Source of the DNA: Halobacteriales archaeon QS_6_64_34
Lineage (GTDB): Archaea > Halobacteriota > Halobacteria > Halobacteriales > Haloarculaceae
Length of the DNA: 64,000 nucleotides
Direction of reading: 5' to 3'
Assembly: GCA_003020925.1 (NCBI GenBank)
Contig: PXRT01000005.1
Coordinates: forward strand, 68,052 to 132,051
Shown here: positions 18,359-29,647 of the stretch, one piece after another
Layout: each line of letters opens with the position of its first letter
How positions within the stretch are numbered: the first letter of the stretch is position 1
Notes under the pieces: generated by a model
Database searches by the model: none
Seen by the model: only the letters and a program-made list of their open reading frames with translations
Told to the model about the DNA's origin: nothing
Made by a program: the position numbers and the translations under genes

Positions 18359-18493
18359 TCACTGCAGGTACGAGGGGTCTTCGTCGTCGCAGTTTTTCTC
18401 GTGTTGTTTCGCGTCCGCCTGGTCGTCGAACATGAGCCCGCAGGTCTCACATTCGTACCAAGTCATCTCGTCGCGCTCGGTAGTGACCACCAT
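18359..18493 (-). CDS. Small C2H2-like zinc finger protein (44 aa)
   Basis: MVVTTERDEMTWYECETCGLMFDDQADAKQHEKNCDDEDPSYLQ; CxxC...HxxxxC. Confidence 0.8.
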   Translation of the reverse strand: MVVTTERDEMTWYECETCGLMFDDQADAKQHEKNCDDEDPSYLQ

Positions 18494-18635
18494 GTGTGAA
18501 ACTCTGTCGTCGGGCGGTAAATTGTTTTCCCGCAGTTGGTCAGAGTGACCACTGTGGGGCGCTGTCGGCGTACCGTCTCGGCTAGCTGCCAGCACAACGG
18601 GAACTCTCAAGGGTTCCGGAGGGCTAGCCGCTGGT

Positions 18636-20807
<2,172 letters not shown>

Positions 20808-21025
20808 GACGGCCGCTGTCCTTTACAGGGGATTCCCGGGGGGCGATCGTATCGAGGATGGAACGGCGCCGCTGACGAGGAGCGGTGAAAGGCTGTCCGG
20901 ACAGCCTTTGGCGGACGAGCGACGCCGTGTGGCCGAGCAGCGAGACGGGCTAAGCAACCGGCATCGACGTGAAAAGCGCCTTGCCGGCATCGGAGGGACG
21001 GTGCCCAGGGACAAAAAAGGCGCGG

Positions 21026-21183
21026 TCAGCGACGGTCGGCGAGTGCCGGGAACTCCGCGCGGACCGACTCGACCTGCCCAGCAGCGCCGCGTCGGCGGCC
21101 CGCTCGATGGCCTCGACCGCTCGCCGTCGGTTCTCGGTCAGTGCAGCGGCGTCGATATCCAGCTGTGCGAGCCCGAGTTTCAT
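21026..21183 (-). pseudogene. Carbon-nitrogen hydrolase (nitrilase) relic retaining both ends, middle deleted
   Basis: MKLGLAQLDIDAAALTENRRRAVEAIERAAD (start), then in a shifted frame ESVRAEFPALADRR* (end). Confidence 0.7.
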
Positions 21184-21608
21184 CTGTCGTCTAGATACTC
21201 GTTTAGCGCGCGTTCGAGGTTCTGTAGCTCCTGGTCGAGGTTCCGCTTGAAGAAGCGCTCGACGCCCGGGAGCTTCCCGTCAACGATGAACCGGTTTGTC
21301 ACCCGCGTCCCGCCGTCGCCTGTGGGTTCGAGTTCCTGTTCGCCCTGGACTCGCATGACCTTCGACTTGCCGATAAAGCGGACGTACTCGGGTGCCCGGC
21401 GTTCGACGTCTTCCGTCTCGACCGCGATGGTCTGGTCGATGACTGGAATCGGGAGCGAGACGTGCCACGTCGCGCGGTCGTCGTCGTGAATCTCCCAGTC
21501 TTCGACGACGCTTATCGGCCGGGCACGCTGGTCGGGGTCGCCGATGAACTCCCAGACGCGCTCGGGGCTGGCCGCCACTGACATCGTCCGTTCGACCCGG
21601 ACAGTCAT
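21180..21608 (-). CDS. SRPBCC (START-like) family protein
   Basis: SVAASPERVWEFIGDPDQRARPISVVEDWEI...TRVTNRFIVDGKLPGVERF. Confidence 0.88.
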   Translation of the reverse strand: MTVRVERTMSVAASPERVWEFIGDPDQRARPISVVEDWEIHDDDRATWHVSLPIPVIDQTIAVETEDVERRAPEYVRFIGKSKVMRVQGEQELEPTGDGGTRVTNRFIVDGKLPGVERFFKRNLDQELQNLERALNEYLDDR

Positions 21609-21687
21609 ACCCTCAGTCGGGCGTGCACCGGGATGAATCCACCGACTACTCGGTCGTTAGCCACGGAGCTTCCAAACCACGACCGGG

Positions 21688-21912
21688 TTAGCTCGGTGTG
21701 ACGCGCCAGGTCGTCGAGCGGGCCCGACCCCACTTCTCGATATCTACTTCGTCGGCTTCCTCGGCGAGACGCGGCAGGCGGGCTCCGACCTGTTTCGACG
21801 AGAGGCCGAGTTGAGAGGCGATGTTCTTCGCGCGGAAGTAACTCTCCCCGCGCGAGACACTCTCCCGGAGGTACTCAAGAATGCGGCGGTCCTCCTCGCT
21901 GAAATCCACCAT
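21688..21912 (-). CDS. HTH-domain haloarchaeal protein (DUF7123-like)
   Basis: EEDRRILEYLRESVSRGESYFRAKNIASQLGLSSKQVGARLPRL. Confidence 0.8.
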   Translation of the reverse strand: MVDFSEEDRRILEYLRESVSRGESYFRAKNIASQLGLSSKQVGARLPRLAEEADEVDIEKWGRARSTTWRVTPS

Positions 21913-21957
21913 ATAGACGTTACGTGTCCAGCGTTATTAATGGTTGCTTTCAGGACG

Positions 21958-22185
21958 TCATTCGGCGTAGACGTGCATGGCCACGAGTGCCAGCGAGGCG
22001 GCCACCATCGCGACACCGAAGGCCAGCCCGCTGTTGGTCAACAGCCCCGCCGTCTCTACCCCCTGTGCATCGCGGATGGCGTAGTTGTAACTGCTCACGG
22101 CGGTCACGCCCGCACCGATGAGGGCCACGACGCCAAAGAGCGCGCCCAGGCCAACGCCCATGTCGGATGCCGACTCCGTTGTCAT
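21958..22185 (-). CDS. Small two-TM membrane protein
   Basis: 75 aa, GLGALFGVVALIGAGVTAVSSYNYAI and GLAFGVAMVAASLALVAMHVY. Confidence 0.75.
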   Translation of the reverse strand: MTTESASDMGVGLGALFGVVALIGAGVTAVSSYNYAIRDAQGVETAGLLTNSGLAFGVAMVAASLALVAMHVYAE

Positions 22186-22268
22186 GGGCGTGCGTTCCGC
22201 CCTGGCACACTTAGTTCATTCGGGGGAGGCCAGAAGACATATGAGGGCCCAGTATAGAGGGGGGTGTA

Positions 22269-23408
22269 ATGAGCAAGCTGGTAGGCGCGGTACGCGGATT
22301 AGGGCGGCTACAGCAGGTCGCTATCGCGGTGACTGTGGTCGTCGGAGTCGCCGTCGGGGCCGTGGGGCTCGGTGTGGTCGGTACACCCAGCGTCGAGACC
22401 GTCGAGAACCGATTCACCGGCGTCTCGGCGAACACCACGACCGTCGGGACGACTATAACGGTGACGAACCCGAACCCAATCGGCGTCACGCTGAACGGGA
22501 CGACAATCGACTACACCGTCTCGATGAACGACGTCGCGGTCGCGAGCGGCGAGAAACGGGGCCTCAGTCTGGAGCGCGGGAACACGACCCTCCAGTTCAG
22601 CACCGAGATGCGAAACGCCAGGATTCCGCCCTGGTGGGTCAGTCACATCCAAAACGGCGAGCGGACACAGGTCACCATCGACGCCAATATCACCGATTCG
22701 CTGGCGGGCGAGCGGTCCGTCACCGTCACGCAGAACCGGACCGTCGAGACCGACATACTGGGGGCGTTCAACTCCACGGAGACCCGCCCGGTCAACGCCG
22801 ACAAGCCGTTCGTCTCGGACCCGGTGTTGTACATCAACGAGACGCGCGGGTCCTGGGACCGGGCGGCGACCAATCGTTCGGAGACCCCAATAGAGATGAC
22901 TTTCGACGTCTACAACCCGAAGTCGGTCCCCTACACCGTCACCAAAATCGGCTACCGGACGTATATGAACGACGTCCGTGTCGGGTCGGGCGAGACTGAC
23001 AGCGGGGCCCTCATCATGCCCGGCGAGCGCAAGACCATCGGGGTCCGGAACGTCATCCGGAACCAGCGCCTCGACCGGTGGTGGGTCACCCACCTCCAGC
23101 GCAACCAGAACACGACGATGTACATCGATTTCTATTTCATCGTCGAGGGCGGCGGCGAGCAGTTCCGCGTCGACCTCGACGCTATCGACTACGGGACGGC
23201 CATCGAGACGGATATCTTCGGCAACAAAGCGCAGTATCCGACCGGCGGGGAGACAGAATCGAGCGGGGACCCGACCACGGGCGGAAATGCTGGTGGTGAC
23301 GCCACCGGGAGTGGCGATGGCTCGACGGACGGCGGTTCGACGGGCGAGACGGCGACGCCATCTGGGGCGACACCGACCGACGACGGCGAGCTGTTGGGCA
23401 AACTCTGA
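22269..23408 (+). CDS. LEA type 2/WHy-like tandem-domain membrane-anchored protein
   Basis: N-terminal TM; two similar domains with NPNPIGVTLNGT / YNPKSVPYTV and WWVSHIQNGERTQVTID / WWVTHLQRNQNTTMYID. Confidence 0.8.
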   Translation: MSKLVGAVRGLGRLQQVAIAVTVVVGVAVGAVGLGVVGTPSVETVENRFTGVSANTTTVGTTITVTNPNPIGVTLNGTTIDYTVSMNDVAVASGEKRGLSLERGNTTLQFSTEMRNARIPPWWVSHIQNGERTQVTIDANITDSLAGERSVTVTQNRTVETDILGAFNSTETRPVNADKPFVSDPVLYINETRGSWDRAATNRSETPIEMTFDVYNPKSVPYTVTKIGYRTYMNDVRVGSGETDSGALIMPGERKTIGVRNVIRNQRLDRWWVTHLQRNQNTTMYIDFYFIVEGGGEQFRVDLDAIDYGTAIETDIFGNKAQYPTGGETESSGDPTTGGNAGGDATGSGDGSTDGGSTGETATPSGATPTDDGELLGKL

Positions 23409-24443
23409 CTACTGAATCGTCGTGTGTTCGGACTCTTGGTCGAGCGCGAGATTCGTCGCGATTTCGGCGTTCCGAACGGCGTACTCGGCGGTCTGCTGGA
23501 GACTCACGAGCACCTCACGGACCTTGAGCAGGGCCTCGTTGTCCATCTCCGGCAGGTCGCTGAGGATGTCCCGTTCCTTGTCGTCGATGCCGGCGTAGCT
23601 CTTGCGGACCTGGATGGCGGTGTCGTAGTCGCGTTCGACGGCCGCCTGGACGGCGAGTTCGGTTATATCATTGACCTCCTCGGTGAAGTCACGGATGCGC
23701 CGCATGGTCGAGCTATCGACGGCCAGCGAGTGGTCCTCCGCCTCCAGAGCGATTTCGGCGATGTCCTCGGCGTTATCGGCCGTGAGTTCGAGGTTCTTCG
23801 CGATGGAGCGGTAGCCGATGAGCGGGAAGCCGTCGTCCAGCCCAACCGCTCGGGCCAGGTTCGGGTTCTGATAGGAGGTAAAGATGAGCCGCAACAGGAG
23901 GACGAATATCTTGTTGGCCTGGCGCTCGCGGTTCAGGGCCCGCTGGGCGAGGTCGGGGTTGCCGTGGGCTAAGGCCTTGATGGCCTCGTTGCGCATCGTC
24001 GAGCCGGTCGATTCCAGGCGTTCGAGCAGGTTATCGAGCGTGAAGTCCTCGGGGTCGACCGAACACCGAATCGTTATCCTGTTTGGCGTCTCCTCGATGA
24101 CGCCCAGCCCCATCAGCTGGGTCTCGGCGTTGTAGACGGCGTTGATGTGGGTTGATTCGAGGGTCTGGTCCTCGGGAGCCTCGACGTGGATGATACGCCG
24201 ACCGAGCACGTACTGGGCGACGATGGCCCGCTCGACGGCGTCGGCGTCGAGATTCTCCGCGTGGATGACGGCCTCGGACTCCTCGGTCTGGACGGATTCC
24301 GGCATCACGGTCAGGGTCCCTTTCCCACCCATCCGCAGCGACACTTCGTCCCCTTTCTCGACGTCGTGGGCGCTCGCCCACTCGGCGGGAAGCGTCATCG
24401 CCAGCGTCGATGGCCCGAGTCGTTGAACTTTCCGCGTTTCCAT
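23409..24443 (-). CDS. PhoU-domain phosphate regulator with N-terminal AbrB-like domain
   Basis: METRKVQRLGPSTLAMTLPAEWASAHDVEKGDEVSLRM AbrB-like; helical PhoU repeats. Confidence 0.9.
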   Translation of the reverse strand: METRKVQRLGPSTLAMTLPAEWASAHDVEKGDEVSLRMGGKGTLTVMPESVQTEESEAVIHAENLDADAVERAIVAQYVLGRRIIHVEAPEDQTLESTHINAVYNAETQLMGLGVIEETPNRITIRCSVDPEDFTLDNLLERLESTGSTMRNEAIKALAHGNPDLAQRALNRERQANKIFVLLLRLIFTSYQNPNLARAVGLDDGFPLIGYRSIAKNLELTADNAEDIAEIALEAEDHSLAVDSSTMRRIRDFTEEVNDITELAVQAAVERDYDTAIQVRKSYAGIDDKERDILSDLPEMDNEALLKVREVLVSLQQTAEYAVRNAEIATNLALDQESEHTTIQ

Positions 24444-24547
24444 ATGTCCTTGGTTACAGATGAGAGACCTTAATCTTCACTATACAGCATATAATCTGCC
24501 GCAGGGTATACAATCATTTACAATCCGGGAGGTGTAGCCTACGACCC

Positions 24548-25621
24548 TCAGTCCAGCACTTCGACGAGTCGGCGTTCGTACCGACCGACACGAACCTGCA
24601 GCCAGCCGGCCAGTTCGGCGTCGAGGTCAGGGTCGCCCGTGTCGACCCGCAAGGTTCCCAGGCCGTCGAGTTTCCGACGGGAACCGACCACCTCGATGTC
24701 ACACCGCTCGATGACCGCCGGGGAGAGCTGCTGGTTCCCCCGGCCGAAGACGAAGCCCTGGCCGCCGATGGGCGAGACGACGATGACGTTCCGGTCGCCG
24801 AGCGCGGCGAGGATATCCGACTCCGAGGCGTCCAGGGCCACCACCTCGCCGTCGCGCCAGACGTCGACGCCCAGCGTCGTCCCCTCGAAGCCGAGGCGCT
24901 CCTTGATACCCCCGACCGTGCTGCCGGGGCCCAGAACGTAGGTGACGCCGTCCTCGACGCTCTCGGCGACACCCTCAGCGAGCGTCTCAACGGTCCCCCC
25001 GCCGAGCTGTTTGGCCGACTGGCGTTGGTCCGCGACCGGAACGGTCGCCACGGCCCGGAGTTCGGTCACCACTTCGCCGCCGCGGAACGCGTCTTCGTCG
25101 ATGTCGTTGACCTCGGCGGGTTCGGTCTCCGAGAACGTCGCGACGATGCGACCGGCCGCCCGTGGCGAGACGCCGAAGACCGACGAGTACACCTTGACGC
25201 CGGCCGGCACACCGAGCATGGGCGTCTCGGCGTCGAGGTCCGCGAGCGTCTCCGCTACGTCGACGGCGGTGCCGTCGCCGCCGACGAAGAGGATGCAGTC
25301 CACGTCGTGGTCGACGAACGCCCTCACGGCCGCCCGGGTATCCGCGCTCGTCGTCGCGTCGGGGTCCTCGGGTTCGCCGACGACGAGCGGGTCAAAACCC
25401 GCCGCTCTGGCGATAGACGCACCCATCGGGTCGCCGTAGGTCACCACCTCGACGTCCCCGCCCACTTCCGCCAGCGAATCGAGCGCCACGCGGGCTCGGT
25501 CGGGCGCCCGCTGCTCGGCCCCTCGCTCGCGTGCCTCGGCGACTTTCCCGTCAGTACCCTTCAGCCCGACCCGACCGCCCATCCCGGCGATGGGGTTGAC
25601 GACGACGGCGATACGGCACAT
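24548..25621 (-). CDS. ATP-NAD kinase family protein
   Basis: MCRIAVVVNPIAGMGGRVGLKGTDG, DCILFVGGDGTAVDVAE, GVPAGVKVYSSVF. Confidence 0.92.
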   Translation of the reverse strand: MCRIAVVVNPIAGMGGRVGLKGTDGKVAEARERGAEQRAPDRARVALDSLAEVGGDVEVVTYGDPMGASIARAAGFDPLVVGEPEDPDATTSADTRAAVRAFVDHDVDCILFVGGDGTAVDVAETLADLDAETPMLGVPAGVKVYSSVFGVSPRAAGRIVATFSETEPAEVNDIDEDAFRGGEVVTELRAVATVPVADQRQSAKQLGGGTVETLAEGVAESVEDGVTYVLGPGSTVGGIKERLGFEGTTLGVDVWRDGEVVALDASESDILAALGDRNVIVVSPIGGQGFVFGRGNQQLSPAVIERCDIEVVGSRRKLDGLGTLRVDTGDPDLDAELAGWLQVRVGRYERRLVEVLD

Positions 25622-25698
25622 ACCCCGCCTTCTGCACCCGGCGGCAAAAGGCACCCGGGAACGGGTCATTGAAGACGGCAGGCACAAAACGAACGACC

Positions 25699-25815
25699 AT
25701 GCTTCAACCTCTCGCGACCGGCGTCCAGCCCGACGTCATCAACGCCGCCGGCGCGTTCGTCAGTCTCGGCGGCCTCGCACTGACCTTCGGCTGGCTGGCC
25801 TATCTCTACCGGTAG
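25699..25815 (+). CDS. Small single-TM protein (38 aa)
   Basis: MLQPLATGVQPDVINAAGAFVSLGGLALTFGWLAYLYR*; below ORF-track cutoff. Confidence 0.55.
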   Translation: MLQPLATGVQPDVINAAGAFVSLGGLALTFGWLAYLYR

Positions 25816-25825
25816 TCAGTGACGG

Positions 25826-26518
25826 TCACTCATCGACGGGGTCGACCCGCTCGCGAAGCCACGCCGCCGCCTCTTCGACGGCCTCGGCGTCGGTCCCCTC
25901 GAACCGCACGGTGACGTACTCGCCGGGGTAGCTACCCACCGTCACCGGAAACAGCTGTCGCACTTTGCCTATCCGGTCCAGCAGCGCGCTCTCGGGTTCG
26001 GCCGCGTCGACGGTGACGACGTGGCGCTTTTCGCCGGTGAACTCCTCGGCCACCTCGGCGAACATCCGTTTCATCTCGCTTGGCACGCCCGGCAGCACGT
26101 AGCAGTTCTCGACGACACAGCCCGGGGCGACGCCCTCGTGGTTCGGGAGCATACGGCTTCCCGCCGGTAACTCGTCGGTCCCCTCGGCCAGGTCCTCGCG
26201 GCTGTACCCGCCGTGTTCGGCCAGCCACTCGAGGACCGCCTGGCTCTCGACGACCTCGCGACCGAAGGCGGCGGCGACACCATCGATTGTCAGGTCGTCA
26301 TGGGTCGGCCCCAGCCCCCCGGTCACGATGACGGCGTCGTACTCAGCGTGGTACTCGTTGACGACTCTCGCGATGTCGGCGGTTCGGTCCGGGAGCGTGG
26401 TCATCCGCTCGACGGTGACACCGCGGTCGCGGAGCTGTTCGCCCAGCCACGCGGCGTTCGTGTTGAGCGTCTCGCCGACGAGCAGTTCGTCCCCGACTGT
26501 GACCACCGCGACGCGCAT
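25826..26518 (-). CDS. Molybdopterin-binding / CinA N-terminal family protein
   Basis: MRVAVVTVGDELLVGETLNTNAAWLGEQL, VIVTGGLGPTHDDLT. Confidence 0.92.
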   Translation of the reverse strand: MRVAVVTVGDELLVGETLNTNAAWLGEQLRDRGVTVERMTTLPDRTADIARVVNEYHAEYDAVIVTGGLGPTHDDLTIDGVAAAFGREVVESQAVLEWLAEHGGYSREDLAEGTDELPAGSRMLPNHEGVAPGCVVENCYVLPGVPSEMKRMFAEVAEEFTGEKRHVVTVDAAEPESALLDRIGKVRQLFPVTVGSYPGEYVTVRFEGTDAEAVEEAAAWLRERVDPVDE

Positions 26519-26603
26519 GCGGCGTGTTTGGGCGGCCGGCTACAAATACTGTCTGGCGGCGTCCGGACGAAGGTTGAAATACGAACCCGGGACCACCCCC
26601 GCT

Positions 26604-27656
26604 GTGAGCTTCGTACTCGGACGAGAGGCGGGCATCGAGACCGGCCCCGTCGGGAACCTCGGGTCGTACCGCGCCCTCGACGGGAGCGAGGGAGCGCCCC
26701 TGCACATCGACCTCGACGGCTCCCATGCCGTGCTCGTCGTCGGGAAGCGGGGCTACGGGAAGTCCTACACGCTGGGTGTCATCGCCGAATCGCTCGCGCG
26801 GACAGCGGGCGTGGCGCCGGTCGTCATCGACCCGATGGGCGTGTTCGGGACCCTCGCCGAGGCGGCCGACGGGGCGCCGGTGCCCACGACTGTCGTCGAC
26901 GAGCCGACGGTGACGCCGGGCTCGCTCGACCCCAAATCCTGGTGTGCGCTGCTGGGGTTGGCACCCGAGAGCGGTGCGGGCGGGCTGGTCTGGCAGGCCG
27001 CCGGCGAGAGCGGGTCACTCGCTGAGATGTGCGCCCACGTTGAGGCCACCGACGCGCCGAGAGTCGACAAACGGGCCGCGACGAACCACATTATGCTCGC
27101 GGAGTCGTGGGGCGTCTTCGACGCGGATGGGATGACGGCTGCTGACTTGGGACAGGGGGAGATTACCGTCGTGGACGTCTCCGGGCTGGACGACGCACCG
27201 ATGAACGCCGTCGCCCGTGGTATCGGCGAGGCGCTGTATCGGGCTCGCGTCGACCGGGATATTCCACGGCTCCCCTGGCTGCTCGTTGACGAGGCCCACA
27301 CCTTCTTCGACGGCGTGGCGCGGTCGGCACTGGAGACCATCCTCACGCGTGGCCGCGCCCCGGGTGTAAGCCTCGTCACGGCGACACAGCGACCGAGCGC
27401 CGTCCCCGAGGTGGCCGTCTCGCAGTCCGACATCCTGGTCTCCCATCGCCTGACCGCCGAGGCCGACCTGGAGGCCCTGGCGGCCGCCCGGCCGACCTAC
27501 ATGCAGTCCTCGCTGAGCGAACGGCTCCCGACAGAACCGGGCGAAGTCGTCATCGTCGACGACGCGACGGAGACGGTTCACGCCGCACAGATACGGCGAC
27601 GGGCCACACTCCACGGCGGGGACAGTCCGAGTGCCAGCGACGTGTCCGTCGAGTGA
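26604..27656 (+). CDS. HerA-like ATP-binding protein
   Basis: GTG start; VVGKRGYGKSYTLGVIAESL Walker A, LLVDEAHTFF Walker B. Confidence 0.88.
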   Translation: MSFVLGREAGIETGPVGNLGSYRALDGSEGAPLHIDLDGSHAVLVVGKRGYGKSYTLGVIAESLARTAGVAPVVIDPMGVFGTLAEAADGAPVPTTVVDEPTVTPGSLDPKSWCALLGLAPESGAGGLVWQAAGESGSLAEMCAHVEATDAPRVDKRAATNHIMLAESWGVFDADGMTAADLGQGEITVVDVSGLDDAPMNAVARGIGEALYRARVDRDIPRLPWLLVDEAHTFFDGVARSALETILTRGRAPGVSLVTATQRPSAVPEVAVSQSDILVSHRLTAEADLEALAAARPTYMQSSLSERLPTEPGEVVIVDDATETVHAAQIRRRATLHGGDSPSASDVSVE

Positions 27657-27675
27657 GCGGTCCAGCCCGTGACCG

Positions 27676-28524
27676 CTACCGCCGCGAGAAACCCGTCTCG
27701 TCCGGACCGCCGTCGGCGATGTCCCGCCCGTGGTCGCCCGGCGCTGACAGCCGCCGCCCCAGAAAGTCGGCGGTCAGGTCGTCGGTCGCCTCGTAGTGGG
27801 CGCCGTCGAAGGGAAAGCCGTGGCCGCCGGGGACGACATGGTGCTCGACCGTCGTCAGCGGGTCCAGCGTCTCGGCCAGGACCGCTGATTGCTCCGGGTC
27901 GACCACGCCGTCGTCCTCGCCGTGGAGCAAGAGCGTGGGCGGCATCGACATGTCCGCTTGCTCGACCGGCGAGGCGAGGTCGCAGGCGGCTGGCAGGTCC
28001 TCGGGCGAACCGCCCAGATACGTCTCCCGACGGTCATCAAGGCCCATCCGGAAGTCGTAGACGCCGCTGTAGCCGACGACCGCCGACAGCGCCGAAGAAG
28101 CGCCGGGGTACTGCTCGGGTTCGAGCGCCGGGTCGTCGGCCGTCGCCGCCGCCAGAACGGCGAGGTTCGCGCCGGCGGAGTGACCGACGGCTGCCACGCG
28201 CTGTGGGTCCACCTGTTCCTGTGTCCGGCACCACTGGATAGCCGCCTTCACGTCGACCAGCGGGGCCGGAAACGTCCACTCGGGTGCGAGCCGGTACTGC
28301 GGTTCGACGACGAGATAGCCGTCCGCTGCGAGGTCGATTGCGTGGCGGGCGAACTCCCCCTTGTCGCCGACGGTGAAGCCGCCGCCACGGACAAGCACGG
28401 CTGCCGGCTTCGGCGCGGTCCCGGTGGCGTCTTCGTACACGTCGAGCAACAGCGTCTCGCCGTCGACTTCGTGGAACGGGATGTCCCGACGGACCGTGAC
28501 GGTGGATTCTTCGGGTGGGTTCAC
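27676..28524 (-). CDS. Alpha/beta hydrolase (esterase/lipase)
   Basis: AAVLVRGGGFTVGDKGEFA, VAAVGHSAGANLAVLAAA, LLLHGEDDGVVDPEQ. Confidence 0.9.
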   Translation of the reverse strand: MNPPEESTVTVRRDIPFHEVDGETLLLDVYEDATGTAPKPAAVLVRGGGFTVGDKGEFARHAIDLAADGYLVVEPQYRLAPEWTFPAPLVDVKAAIQWCRTQEQVDPQRVAAVGHSAGANLAVLAAATADDPALEPEQYPGASSALSAVVGYSGVYDFRMGLDDRRETYLGGSPEDLPAACDLASPVEQADMSMPPTLLLHGEDDGVVDPEQSAVLAETLDPLTTVEHHVVPGGHGFPFDGAHYEATDDLTADFLGRRLSAPGDHGRDIADGGPDETGFSRR

Positions 28525-28559
28525 GGCCGGCAGTCGGGCCGAGTCGAATAAAAATAGTT

Positions 28560-28852
28560 CGGGCCATAGGCCTCGACTTCGATGGTCTTGCCCGCTTGGG
28601 GAACCGGAAACGCCGGTGGTAGGTGCGGCGCTGGTTCCGCTGCCCGTCCTCGGTCTCGGCAGCGATGTTCAGCATGCTGTCGTCCCACGTGACGTCGATA
28701 TCGTCGACGTCGAAGCCGGGGAGCTCCACACTCGGTACGAACTCCCCGTCTTCCTCGTACAGTTCGTCGTCGTCACGGCCTGTTTCGAAGAACTGTCCTG
28801 GCAGGTCTAGCTCACCCATCCACGAACTGGGTGTGGTCGTGGGAAGCGCCAT
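28560..28852 (-). pseudogene. Hsp20-family relic with out-of-frame internal deletion
   Basis: MALPTTTPSSWMGELDLPGQFFETGRDDD...VELPGFDVDDIDVTWDDSMLNIAAETEDGQRNQRRTYHRRFRFPKR, then shifted frame AGKTIEVEAYGP. Confidence 0.75.
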
Positions 28853-28936
28853 ACAGCGTGTCATATAAGTATATTCACAGGGATTAGCACAAGACATAGA
28901 AGTTAGAAGAAATTTTGTTTATTTGCGCTTTTACCA

Positions 28937-29413
28937 ATGAATAGTAACTTATTGGCCCTATACCAAATCGAATATCGGTTTAGACCAGCGGAAACTTTGT
29001 ATGTGGACAGCCACTGTAGTTCATACGTTGTGGCAGAAAATAATCATCCCACGACCACGCGAACGAACGAGAGAATTTTCACCGTGGCAGAGGCCGTCGA
29101 GTTCTCTGATGAACACGCCGAGATGACACAAATCTCCGAAACATCCGATTCGGCTGTCTTTGTTTGGGGTGTGAAACCCGGTCAGGAAGTTGCCCCACAC
29201 ATCCACCCCGACGGTCAAGACACATGGGTGATAATCCAAGGAACGCTCACCTACCATCTTGGAGACGGACAAACCAAGCAGATCGACGCCGGTCAGGTAG
29301 ATGTCGCTCCGGAGAGAAACGTCCACGGGGGCGTCAACGAAGGGGATGACAACGTAATTTTCGTTTCTATCCATTCCGGCCCGGATATCGGATATGAAGA
29401 AGTTGACGATTGA
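28937..29413 (+). CDS. Cupin domain protein in AT-rich islet
   Basis: KPGQEVAPHIHPDGQDTWVIIQGTLTYHLGDG...DAGQVDVAPERNVHGGVNEG. Confidence 0.8.
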   Translation: MNSNLLALYQIEYRFRPAETLYVDSHCSSYVVAENNHPTTTRTNERIFTVAEAVEFSDEHAEMTQISETSDSAVFVWGVKPGQEVAPHIHPDGQDTWVIIQGTLTYHLGDGQTKQIDAGQVDVAPERNVHGGVNEGDDNVIFVSIHSGPDIGYEEVDD

Positions 29414-29539
29414 CATCCTAGAGCGTGCCATAGCATCCATGTTATAGCTTCTCACACCCCGGATTCGCTCAAAGTTGGTGGTTGCAACGACAAAGGTCGC
29501 CGCCGGGCACCTCCAGCCCGCTCGGACGGCCGACGGGGA

Positions 29540-29647
29540 CGTCGCGTACGGGCTTTGGACTCGACATCGTCAGCACCATCGCGGACACACGGGTGGGCGG
29601 TCACCGAGGGCGACGCCGGCGGTGCGCGCTTCGAGTTCCGTTTCTAG
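29540..29647 (+). pseudogene. C-terminal relic of a HATPase_c sensor histidine kinase
   Basis: RTGFGLDIVSTIADT, then +1 frame HGWAVTEGDAGGARFEFRF*. Confidence 0.7.
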
